Shown in pieces: positions 1 through 5,436 of a stretch of 6,818 nt of DNA. Position 1 is the stretch's first letter. Each line of letters opens with the position of its first letter. The stretch is from an uncultured Collinsella sp. (lineage in GTDB: Bacteria > Actinomycetota > Coriobacteriia > Coriobacteriales > Coriobacteriaceae). Below the pieces are notes generated by a model. That model did not search any database and had not been told where the DNA came from. It saw only the letters and a program-made list of their open reading frames with translations. A program made the position numbers and the translations under genes. Where the stretch lies: NCBI GenBank assembly GCA_902493125.1, contig CABUOF010000088.1, positions 1 to 6,818 of the forward strand, read 5' to 3'.

Positions 1-460
1 CGCCCCAGAGCGTCTCCATGGCACGACCGTACGCGGCTTCGACGGCGGCAGAGCTGGAAAGGCCGCCGCCCGAGGGGACGGAGCAGGTAAAGGCAAAGTC
101 GAAGCCTTTGGGCTCAACGCCAAGGGCTGCGACCTCGTGGGCCATACCGCGCACGAGGCTTGCGGACGTGCCCTTCTCGGACTCCTGAACGTCTAGCGTG
201 TCGAGCGCGATCTCAAACGTGGGATAGCCCTTGTCGGCAACGCGAACCTTGTTGGAATCGGTTGCCACGGCGATGCCGTCGACGGCGACATCGAGCGAGC
301 CGGCGATAACGTGGCCACCCTCGTGGTCGGTGTGGTTGCCGCTGATCTCGGAACGGCCGGGCGCGTGCACGTAGAGCACCTGGCGGTCGCCGATGGGGCC
401 AAACTCCTCCTCGAACAGCTTGGTGAGCGTGGCGAATGTCTTTTCGTCGGGGGTGGTCAT
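1..460 (-). CDS. galK: Galactokinase, N-terminal part (cut by window edge)
   Basis: This is a GHMP-family kinase that phosphorylates galactose with ATP to galactose-1-phosphate, the first committed step of the Leloir pathway, in the cytoplasm. The window holds residues 1-153. Residues 34-51 read PGRSEISGNHTDHEGGHV, the galactokinase signature in the form common in Clostridia-like anaerobes. Residues 131-139 read GGGLSSSAA, the GHMP glycine/serine ATP-binding loop. The ATG at 458-460 is preceded by AAGGAAAGGA, with six C's between it and the start, so the start is well supported. The C-terminal part lies outside the window. The gene diverges from the LacI-type repressor at 800, and the intervening region carries three operator-like sites. 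A possible -10, CATAAT (complement of 502-507), lies inside the first site, but I see no good -35. Other GHMP kinases are unlikely given the HTDH signature. Confidence 0.95.
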   Translation of the reverse strand, partial: MTTPDEKTFATLTKLFEEEFGPIGDRQVLYVHAPGRSEISGNHTDHEGGHVIAGSLDVAVDGIAVATDSNKVRVADKGYPTFEIALDTLDVQESEKGTSASLVRGMAHEVAALGVEPKGFDFAFTCSVPSGGGLSSSAAVEAAYGRAMETLWG

Positions 461-502
461 GGGGGGTCCTTTCCTTGACGCGGGAGAGACTGGTCCGTGT
501 CA

Positions 503-519
503 TTATGAGTACGTTAACA
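503..519. promoter_or_regulatory. LacI-type operator candidate, site 1
   Basis: The sequence TTATGAGTACGTTAACA has a central CG (512-513), the arrangement typical of LacI/GalR-family operators. It is the exact reverse complement of site 2 (570-586). It lies 43 bp upstream of the galK start and covers CATAAT on the minus strand, the best -10 candidate for galK, so a bound repressor would block that promoter. Binding by the adjacent repressor is inferred. Confidence 0.6.
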
Positions 520-569
520 ATTTTGAGCACCACAAACCAGACGGTCGCGGTGCCGCACGTTAATGGGTA

Positions 570-586
570 TGTTAACGTACTCATAA
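570..586. promoter_or_regulatory. LacI-type operator candidate, site 2
   Basis: TGTTAACGTACTCATAA is the exact reverse complement of site 1, with its centre at 576-577, 64 bp from the centre of site 1 (about six helical turns). With flanks it reads TATG-N3-ACGT-N3-CATA, a near-palindrome around CG. A possible plus-strand promoter, TTAATG (560-565) and CATAAC (582-587) with 16-bp spacing, would be covered by this site, which would fit autoregulation of the repressor gene. That promoter is a weak match. Confidence 0.6.
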
Positions 587-693
587 CACAACGCATATCT
601 ATTTTTGAGAATCTGGTAATCGGTAGATTTTCGGCCGTGAACGGTGTGGCTGTATGGACATATGGAGCAAAAGAACCGCCGATAGAAAAAGTA

Positions 694-707
694 GAGTACG
701 TTAACAT
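694..707. promoter_or_regulatory. LacI-type operator candidate, site 3
   Basis: GAGTACGTTAACAT repeats 13 bp of site 1 in the same orientation (GAGTACGTTAACA), with its CG centre at 699-700. It lies about 93 bp upstream of the repressor start, 123 bp from the centre of site 2 and 187 bp from that of site 1. It could autoregulate the repressor gene or act as an auxiliary looping site. The rest of 461-799 holds no gene I can support; the overlapping open frames there lack Shine-Dalgarno sites and resemble no family I know. Confidence 0.55.
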
Positions 708-799
708 GCGTCCGACGATAGCGGGCCTCGGCGCGGGATGTATTTCTGCCCGGGCCGGCATTCACGCTATTCAGATCTCGCAAGGGTGAAGGTGATCCT

Positions 800-1831
800 G
801 TGGCAAGGCGCCCGTCCAACGATACCAGTTCGCGTCCGGTCTCCATGGCCGACGTCGCCCGCGCTGCCGGCGTTTCGCAGCAGACGGTCTCGCGCGTTGC
901 CAACGGCTTGCCCAATGTGAACGAGCAGACGCGCCAGCGCGTACAGGCCGCGATGCAAGAGCTCGGCTTTCGTCCGAGTTATGCCGGTCGCTCGCTGCGC
1001 GACGGCCGTTACCATTCGGTCGGCCTGTGCGTCAACGATGTGACCAAGTTCGGCAACCTCTCAATGATCGACGGCATCGCCAGCGCTGCTCGTGAGCATA
1101 ATTGTGCCATCACGCTGGTCGAGATGTCCAAGACCGAGGAGTTTTCGCTTGCCGAGGCCACGCGTCGTATGGCCGCATTGCCGGTGGACGGCATCATCAT
1201 CGGCATGAGTCGCATGGCGCCCGATTTTGAGACGTTTGATCCACTGCCGGGCATTGGCACGGTCATCGTTACCATGTATGCGCATCCGCGGGTGACCACG
1301 GTCGATTCCGACCATTACGGCTGCTCGCTATTGCTTATGGATCACCTTTTTGAGCTGGGGCACGAGCAGATTCGCTATATTGGCGGCCCGTCGTTCTCGG
1401 TCGACGAGCAATTTCGTCGTGCCGGTTGGCAGGATGCACTCGAGCGTAAACACATCGAGCCGGCAGAGCCGCTCGAGGGCGACTGGTCTGCCAACAGCGG
1501 TTACGAGGCCGGCAGGTACCTGGCCGAGCACGATCGCACCATGACGGCGATTTATGCGGCAAACGACCAGATGGCAAATGGCGCGATCGCAGCGCTGCGC
1601 GATAGCGGTCTGCGCGTGCCCGAGGACGTGAGCGTGGTGGGCGTCGATGATTCGCTCGATGATTTTGTGGCACACAACGAGCTCACGACCGTGCGATTCG
1701 ATCTACATCAGCGCGGACGCGAGGTATTCGAGCATGCGGTTCCCGAGGCGGGTACGGCGGGCAAAACCGTTGCCATCCGTATTCCCGGCCAGCTCATTAT
1801 TCGACATAGCACGGCGATACCATGCACATAG
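800..1831 (+). CDS. LacI/GalR-family transcriptional repressor
   Basis: The 343-residue length is normal for a LacI-family dimer-forming repressor. Residues 16-36 (MADVARAAGVSQQTVSRVANG) are the helix-turn-helix, with recognition-helix residues Q27, Q28 and R32. Residues 59-67 (PSYAGRSLR) are the hinge helix; L66 corresponds to the leucine that inserts at the central CG of LacI-type operators. The rest is a periplasmic-binding-protein-like effector domain, with the typical AANDQMANGAIAALRDSGL and PEDVSVVGVDDS stretches near the C-terminus. The start is a GTG preceded by GAAGGTGATCC, which is almost a full anti-Shine-Dalgarno match. The ATG at residue 16 has no ribosome binding site. The gene diverges from galK and is preceded by three CG-centred operator copies, so I infer control of galK and itself. 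The inducer cannot be read from sequence; galactose or a galactoside is a reasonable guess. Confidence 0.94.
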   Translation: MARRPSNDTSSRPVSMADVARAAGVSQQTVSRVANGLPNVNEQTRQRVQAAMQELGFRPSYAGRSLRDGRYHSVGLCVNDVTKFGNLSMIDGIASAAREHNCAITLVEMSKTEEFSLAEATRRMAALPVDGIIIGMSRMAPDFETFDPLPGIGTVIVTMYAHPRVTTVDSDHYGCSLLLMDHLFELGHEQIRYIGGPSFSVDEQFRRAGWQDALERKHIEPAEPLEGDWSANSGYEAGRYLAEHDRTMTAIYAANDQMANGAIAALRDSGLRVPEDVSVVGVDDSLDDFVAHNELTTVRFDLHQRGREVFEHAVPEAGTAGKTVAIRIPGQLIIRHSTAIPCT

Positions 1832-1891
1832 TTTATGCAGGTAAACGGTGGTATATTCCGCCTCAATAACAATCGATAAGGATGCTGACAG

Positions 1892-1905
1892 ATAGCCGTG
1901 GCTAT
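1892..1905. promoter_or_regulatory. Short dyad upstream of the fprA promoter
   Basis: ATAGCC-GT-GGCTAT is a perfect 6-bp inverted repeat with a 2-bp centre, ending 12 bp before the -10 hexamer and so covering the -35 region of the fprA promoter. It shares ATAG/CTAT elements with the dyad at 1921-1944. It may be an activator or repressor site; the factor is unknown. Confidence 0.35.
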
Positions 1906-1914
1906 GAAGGCGAG

Positions 1915-1923
1915 TGCTATGAT
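1915..1923 (+). promoter_or_regulatory. Extended -10 promoter for fprA
   Basis: TGC-TATGAT matches the extended -10 pattern (TGn followed by TATAAT, 5 of 6). No convincing -35 lies at the usual spacing (1895-1900 reads GCCGTG), which is common for extended -10 promoters or ones that need an activator. Transcription would begin near 1930, about 30 bases before the ATG. Confidence 0.5.
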
Positions 1924-1944
1924 AGACGGGTTCTTTTGTCTATC
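1921..1944. promoter_or_regulatory. Dyad between fprA -10 and ribosome binding site
   Basis: GATAGAC and GTCTATC form a perfect 7-bp inverted repeat around a 10-base centre. It overlaps the end of the -10 and stops one base before the AGGAGG at 1946-1951. It could be an operator at the transcription start. As RNA it would be only partly transcribed if the start is near 1930, so an operator role is favoured over a hairpin. Confidence 0.4.
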
Positions 1945-1960
1945 TAGGAGGCTTTGCCTG

Positions 1961-3121
1961 ATGGAGATCACCAAGGATATCCGCTACATTGGCGTCGACG
2001 ATCACGACATTGACCTGTTCGAGGGCCAGTACGATGTGTCCGAGAACGGTATGGCATACAACAGCTACGTTATCTTGGGCGAAAAGATCGCTGTCGCCGA
2101 TTCAGTCGACGGCGGTTTTGTTGACGAGTGGCTCGGCAACCTCGAGGCCGTGCTCGATGGCCGTACGCCCGACTACCTGGTTGTCCATCACATGGAGCCC
2201 GATCACTCCGCCGGTATCGCCGCCTTTATGGAGCGCTATCCCCAGGCACAGATTGTGGCCAGCATGGGCGCCTTCCGCATGATGGTCAACTACTTTGGCA
2301 CCGACTACCCCGAGCGCAAGATGGTCGTCAAAGAGGGCGACGTGCTCGACCTGGGTGGCCACAGCCTGACCTTTATCGGCGCCCCCAACGTGCACTGGCC
2401 CGAGGTACTGTTCTCTTACGAGGCAACCGACAAGGTGCTCTTTAGCGCCGACGGCTTTGGCAAGTTCGGCGCCAACGACATCGAGGACCCCGAGGGGTGG
2501 GCTTGCGAAGCTCGCCGCTACTACTTTGGCATCGTCGGTAAGTTCGGCAAGTTCGTGCAGGCCGTGCTCAAGAAGGCCGCCGACCTGGACATTCAGATCA
2601 TCTGTCCGCTCCACGGCCCCGTGCTGACCGAGAACCTGGGCTACTACCTCGACACCTATAACACCTGGTCGAGCTATCAGCCCGAGGACGAGGGCATCAC
2701 GATCGCCTATGCGAGCGTGTATGGCCATCTGAAGGCTGCCGTCGAGGAGCTCGCATCTGCGCTTGAGGCTCGCGGCCAGAAGGTCTCCGTCTTTGACCTG
2801 GCTCGCGACGACATGGCCGAGGCCGTTGAGGATGCGTTCCGCTATGACCGTCTGGTGCTCGCCTCCATCACCTATCAGGGCGAGATCTTCCCGTTCATGA
2901 GCACCTTTATCCACACGCTTGCCGAGCACGCCTATCAGAACCGTACGGTGGCGCTTGTCGAGTCCGGTTCCTGGGCGCCTGCAGCGGCCAAGATTATGAC
3001 CAAGGAGCTCGAGGGTATGAAGGACATCACCCTGACGCGGAACAAGGTGACTGTGCTGGGCTCGCTCAACGACGCCTCGCGCGCTCAGATCGAGGCCCTC
3101 GCCGACGAGCTGTCCAAGTAG
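1961..3121 (+). CDS. fprA: Flavodiiron protein (FprA type, O2/NO reductase)
   Basis: This is a cytoplasmic flavodiiron protein that reduces O2 to water and/or NO to N2O, protecting an anaerobe. It has 386 residues, the usual length of the short class. Residues 1-245 are the metallo-beta-lactamase-like diiron domain with all ligands in place: H77-x-E79-x-D81-H82, H145 (NVHWPE), D164 (FSADGFG) and H218 (PLHGP). Residues 246-386 are a flavodoxin-like FMN domain that starts with YASVYGHLKAA. No rubredoxin or flavin-reductase domain is fused, so electrons must come from a separate rubredoxin or similar donor not seen here. An in-frame start at 1898 would add 21 unconserved residues; the ATG at 1961 has AGGAGG nine bases upstream and begins at the family's usual N-terminus. 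The gene stands alone, with its own promoter and terminator. O2 versus NO preference cannot be read from sequence. Confidence 0.95.
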   Translation: MEITKDIRYIGVDDHDIDLFEGQYDVSENGMAYNSYVILGEKIAVADSVDGGFVDEWLGNLEAVLDGRTPDYLVVHHMEPDHSAGIAAFMERYPQAQIVASMGAFRMMVNYFGTDYPERKMVVKEGDVLDLGGHSLTFIGAPNVHWPEVLFSYEATDKVLFSADGFGKFGANDIEDPEGWACEARRYYFGIVGKFGKFVQAVLKKAADLDIQIICPLHGPVLTENLGYYLDTYNTWSSYQPEDEGITIAYASVYGHLKAAVEELASALEARGQKVSVFDLARDDMAEAVEDAFRYDRLVLASITYQGEIFPFMSTFIHTLAEHAYQNRTVALVESGSWAPAAAKIMTKELEGMKDITLTRNKVTVLGSLNDASRAQIEALADELSK

Positions 3122-3153
3122 CGACACGTTCACTTTTGACGCTCAACCATCAC

Positions 3154-3197
3154 AACCACCACAAAGGGGACAGGCACCTTTGTGGTGGTTTTTGTTT
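3154..3197 (+). terminator. Rho-independent terminator after fprA
   Basis: A perfect 14-bp stem (AACCACCACAAAGG at 3154-3167 pairing with 3177-3190) encloses a 9-base loop, GGACAGGCA, followed by the T-rich tail TTTTTGTTT. It lies 32 bases after the fprA stop. The tail overlaps the stop codon of the convergent DeoR-type gene (3196-3198). On the minus strand the same hairpin has no T-run, so it mainly serves fprA. The loop and adjoining bases read GGGGACAGGCACC, a core that resembles REP-type palindromes. Confidence 0.88.
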
Positions 3198-3999
3198 AAG
3201 CGCCGGCGATGACGAGGGCTGGACGTGAGCTGTCAGTGGCCTCGGCGATCGAGGTGGCGACGGCATGATCGGGGTCACGGTCCATCACGATGGCGTCGAC
3301 ATCGGTCAGCTCGGCAAAGCGGTACATGCCGCGTCCGTTAACCTTGCTGGCGTCCATGAGGGCGACGCTTTGATGGGCCGCGGCGATCATAGCCGTTTTA
3401 GTCTCGGCCATCTGGGGAAAGTCGGTCGTAAAGCCGCAGCTGGAGACAAAGGCGCCGGGGCACATGACGGCCAGATCGGCATGGACCATTTGGAGCGCCT
3501 GCATAGTGAGCGGTCCGTACAAATAACGATGGCCTTTGCGCAACGCCCCGCCCAGCATGACGACATCGACCGAGGGCATGCTCTCGTCGATGTAATCGGC
3601 AATGGTAATGTCGGCCGTGATGACGGTGATGCCGTTGCGCTGGTCGAGGAGCCGAACGAACTCGAGCGCCGTGGTGCCCGAGTCGACGAGCAGCGTGTCG
3701 CCGTCATTGACGAGCTCGATGGCGCTTTGCGCGATGGCTTGCTTGGCGGCGACGTTGACATTGATGCGGCGATCCTGCGTGGAGACGGTCAGGCGTTTGT
3801 GGAGCGAGACGGCACCGCCGTGCGTGCGGCGCAGCTTGCCTGCTTCGGCGAGCGCGTCCAGGTCGGCGCGGGCGGTGACGGAGGACACGCCAAAGGTCTG
3901 GGCGATTTCTGCTACCTGCACCGAGGCATTATGATCGAGCATTTCCAAAATGGCGGTACGGCGTTCGTCGGCAAAGGCACGGTTGGTGGCTTGGGCCAT
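3196..3999 (-). CDS. DeoR/GlpR-family sugar-phosphate repressor
   Basis: This 267-residue regulator has the usual DeoR-family length. Residues 27-50 (VQVAEIAQTFGVSSVTARADLDAL) are the winged helix-turn-helix, followed by RRTHGGAV (57-63 region), the family hallmark. The rest is the DeoR C-terminal sensor fold, with DSGTT as the probable phosphate-binding turn and the DASKVNGRGMYRF stretch typical of the last third. I chose the ATG at 3997-3999 because GGAG lies five bases upstream; an in-frame ATG at 4054-4056 would add 19 unconserved residues and has only an A-rich leader. The gene diverges from the class II aldolase at 4333, so control of that aldolase by a phosphorylated sugar is the natural inference. 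The ligand cannot be named; fructose-1-phosphate or tagatose phosphates would fit the neighbour. Confidence 0.93.
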   Translation of the reverse strand: MAQATNRAFADERRTAILEMLDHNASVQVAEIAQTFGVSSVTARADLDALAEAGKLRRTHGGAVSLHKRLTVSTQDRRINVNVAAKQAIAQSAIELVNDGDTLLVDSGTTALEFVRLLDQRNGITVITADITIADYIDESMPSVDVVMLGGALRKGHRYLYGPLTMQALQMVHADLAVMCPGAFVSSCGFTTDFPQMAETKTAMIAAAHQSVALMDASKVNGRGMYRFAELTDVDAIVMDRDPDHAVATSIAEATDSSRPALVIAGA

Positions 4000-4055
4000 G
4001 CTTGCTCCATTCTCGGCTAAATTTGCAGGAATTGTGTTGACTCTATTTTCGTTCA

Positions 4056-4076
4056 TTTTCTTTTTGAGTAAGAAAA
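4056..4076. promoter_or_regulatory. A/T-rich dyad, candidate operator
   Basis: TTTTCTT and AAGAAAA form a perfect 7-bp inverted repeat with a 7-base centre. It lies 57 bp upstream of the chosen DeoR-type start, inside the predicted leader of that gene. It is related in sequence to the dyad at 4094-4109. Recognition by the adjacent DeoR-type protein is inferred only; in an AT-rich stretch some such repeats occur by chance. Confidence 0.35.
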
Positions 4077-4093
4077 CACCTTTCGATTACTTA

Positions 4094-4109
4094 TCTTTTC
4101 TATAAAAGA
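4094..4109. promoter_or_regulatory. A/T-rich dyad over the deoR-type promoter
   Basis: TCTTTT-CTAT-AAAAGA is a perfect 6-bp inverted repeat. It overlaps the best -10 for the minus-strand regulator gene (4099-4104), so binding here would give autoregulation. Its centre is about 35 bp from that of the dyad at 4056-4076. Confidence 0.35.
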
Positions 4110-4127
4110 AAGACGCTGAACGCCCAA
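4099..4127 (-). promoter_or_regulatory. Possible promoter of the DeoR-type gene
   Basis: On the minus strand TTGGGC (complement of 4122-4127) and TATAGA (complement of 4099-4104) are separated by 17 bases. The match is moderate (3 of 6 and 4 of 6), but the spacing is ideal and no better pair was found upstream of this gene. The predicted leader is about 90 bases. Confidence 0.35.
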
Positions 4128-4242
4128 AATTCAATATCGAACATGTCCACTCGGCTCAAATTCCTTCCGTTTACTTTTCAAAAACGACTGTATTGACCTG
4201 CATGGGCTCAATATCTCGCGCGTGTAAAGCCGCTGAATTTCA

Positions 4243-4279
4243 TACAATGAGCGCAGCAAAACGCAAGGTAAACGCCTTG
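4243..4279 (+). promoter_or_regulatory. Possible aldolase -10 and leader dyad
   Basis: TACAAT at 4243-4248 is the best -10 candidate before the aldolase (5 of 6), but no clear -35 lies at normal spacing. A good -35-like TTGACC at 4193-4198 has no -10 at a usable distance. Just downstream CAAGG-TAAACG-CCTTG (4264-4279) is a perfect 5-bp inverted repeat that would sit at the start of the transcript. The rest of 4000-4332 is AT-rich compared with the genes and holds no coding sequence. Confidence 0.3.
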
Positions 4280-4332
4280 TGAACAACTACGCCCGATGTC
4301 CAGATGCGGGCGAGGGAGAGGAGCAAACGCTC

Positions 4333-5190
4333 ATGGCACTTGTTACCACCGAAAAGATGCTCAAGGACGCTCAGGCCGGCCACTACGCTGTTGGCGCTTT
4401 CAACGTCGAGAACCTCGAGTTTGTTATGGCCGTTCTGGCCGCTGCCGAGGAGACCAAGTCCCCCGTCATCATGCAGACCACCCCGGGCACCATCAAGACC
4501 GCTGGTCTGGACTACTTCTATGGCATGGTCAAGGCTGCCGCCGAGCGCGCTTCCGTGCCCGTCGCTCTGCACCTCGATCACGGCGATGGCTATGACCGCT
4601 GCATGCAGGCTCTCCGCACGGGCTACACCTCTGTCATGATCGACGGCTCGCACGAGTCCTTCGAGGACAATATCGCCCTGACCAAGTCCGTCGCCGACGC
4701 TGGCCGCGCCATGGGCGTGCCCGTCGAGGCCGAGCTCGGTAAGGTTGGCGGCAAGGAGGACGACGGTCCCGCGGTTGAGGGCGAGAGCCCCTACACCGAT
4801 CCTGCCGAGGCCAAGGAGTTCGTCGAGCGTACCGGCTGCACCTCCCTCGCAATTGGCGTTGGCACCAGCCACGGCGTGTACACGAGCGATCCGCACATCG
4901 AGCAGTCCGTGGTCAAGGCCATCCGCGACGCCGTCGACGTGCCGCTGGTTCTGCACGGCACCTCCGGTGTGCCCGATGAGCAGGTTGCCGAGGCTGTGAA
5001 GAACGGCATCTGCAAGGTTAACTACGCCACCGAGCTGCGTCAGGCCTACACCAAGGGCTTCATGGCCTACATGGCCGAGAACCCCGCCTGCTTCGACCCC
5101 AAGAAGCCGGCCAAGGAGGGTATGCGTGAGATCACCGAGCTGGTTAAGATCCGCATGACCAACCTCAACTCTGTGGGCAAAGCAGAGTAA
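4333..5190 (+). CDS. Class II ketose-bisphosphate aldolase (GatY/KbaY/Fba family)
   Basis: This zinc-dependent aldolase cleaves fructose-1,6- or tagatose-1,6-bisphosphate into glyceraldehyde-3-phosphate and dihydroxyacetone phosphate, or runs the reverse, in the cytoplasm. It has 285 residues, normal for the class IIB/GatY-KbaY group. The metal ligands H83 (HLDH), H180 (GTSHGVY) and H208 (LVLHGTSG) fall at the numbering I recall for KbaY, with D82 as the catalytic acid and VEAELGKVGGKEDD at 131-144. The PGT motif at 51-53, GTSHG, and KVNYATEL at 228-235 resemble tagatose-bisphosphate aldolases more than Bacillus-type FbaA, but substrate cannot be settled by motif. The ATG at 4333 has AGGAG nine bases upstream; an in-frame GTG at 4279 would add 18 odd residues without a ribosome site. 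The gene diverges from a DeoR-type repressor, which probably controls it. If no other aldolase gene exists in the genome it would be the glycolytic one. Confidence 0.94.
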   Translation: MALVTTEKMLKDAQAGHYAVGAFNVENLEFVMAVLAAAEETKSPVIMQTTPGTIKTAGLDYFYGMVKAAAERASVPVALHLDHGDGYDRCMQALRTGYTSVMIDGSHESFEDNIALTKSVADAGRAMGVPVEAELGKVGGKEDDGPAVEGESPYTDPAEAKEFVERTGCTSLAIGVGTSHGVYTSDPHIEQSVVKAIRDAVDVPLVLHGTSGVPDEQVAEAVKNGICKVNYATELRQAYTKGFMAYMAENPACFDPKKPAKEGMREITELVKIRMTNLNSVGKAE

Positions 5191-5214
5191 CAGCAAGGGT
5201 ACTCTGATCCCACC

Positions 5215-5367
5215 GGACGGCTTGGGCGGGTCCCCGTACTTAGTTTCCAAAACGTCCTCGCGCATGAAGGCCCCCGTTGCCTCGCTTCTACGAAGCGTTG
5301 GCAACGGGGGCCTTCGCGCTGCGGAATGATTTTGGAAACTAAGTACGGGGACCCGCCCAAGCCGTCC
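5215..5367. repeat. 153-bp nested palindrome with 38-bp perfect arms
   Basis: Bases 5215-5252 and 5330-5367 are exact reverse complements over 38 bp (outer ends GGACGG and CCGTCC, inner ends AAAA and TTTT). Inside them a second palindrome at 5266-5315 is perfect over 16 bp, and its centre holds a 6-bp stem with a TAC loop. The two layers are joined by poorly matched bases (5253-5265 and 5316-5329). No direct target-site repeat is visible at the outer edges, and there is no transposase. The whole element starts 24 bases after the aldolase stop. The outer arms contain a GGGGAC core that also occurs in the fprA terminator loop region, suggesting a REP/MITE-like repeat; this is inference. Confidence 0.9.
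5266..5315 (+). terminator. Inner hairpin, probable aldolase terminator
   Basis: GAAGGCCCCCGTTGCC (5266-5281) pairs perfectly with 5300-5315. Between them CGCTTC (5283-5288) pairs with GAAGCG (5292-5297) around a TAC loop. This very stable stem lies 75 bases after the aldolase stop. It lacks a T-run, so it may work as a rho-assisted stop or an RNA 3'-end stabiliser rather than a classical intrinsic terminator. Confidence 0.55.
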
Positions 5368-5384
5368 TGCTCGATCGCCCTTGT

Positions 5385-5418
5385 GGCGTTAGGGCGGAAA
5401 TGGGTGGGGCGTTAGGGC
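5385..5418. repeat. Pair of 11-bp direct repeats
   Basis: GGCGTTAGGGC occurs at 5385-5395 and again at 5408-5418, a 23-bp period. It sits in the G/T-rich stretch (plus strand) beyond the large palindrome. No function is evident; it may be a remnant of local duplication. Confidence 0.6.
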
Positions 5419-5436
5419 TTCTTTGCTGATGGGGGA

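Noticed and set aside
436..789. A 117-codon plus-strand frame and opposing frames in the galK-lacI intergenic region
   Set aside because: They cover the operator array, lack ribosome sites and resemble no protein family; base composition here is AT-rich and regulatory in character.
1898..1960. An upstream in-frame start for the flavodiiron protein
   Set aside because: It would place the promoter -10 and the AGGAGG inside coding sequence and add 21 residues not typical of the family.
2102..3133. A 343-codon open frame on the minus strand across the flavodiiron gene
   Set aside because: It lies wholly antisense to a gene with all family ligands; its Gly/Val/His/Leu-rich content is the usual shadow of a GC-rich gene, and it has no family motif.
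4000..4056. An upstream in-frame ATG for the DeoR-type regulator
   Set aside because: It has only an A-rich leader, whereas the internal ATG has GGAG at good spacing and starts close to the family's usual N-terminus.
4193..4228. TTGACC (4193-4198) with TGTAAA (4223-4228) as the aldolase promoter
   Set aside because: The spacing is 24 bases, too long for a sigma-70 type promoter, and no intermediate -10 matches.
4240..5304. A 354-codon open frame on the minus strand across the aldolase
   Set aside because: It is antisense to a clear aldolase, with repetitive Gly/His/Leu/Val content and no recognisable domain; it also runs into the palindrome.
5215..5367. The nested palindrome as an insertion sequence or CRISPR unit
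   Set aside because: There is no transposase, no target-site duplication visible at the edges, and no repeat-spacer periodicity.
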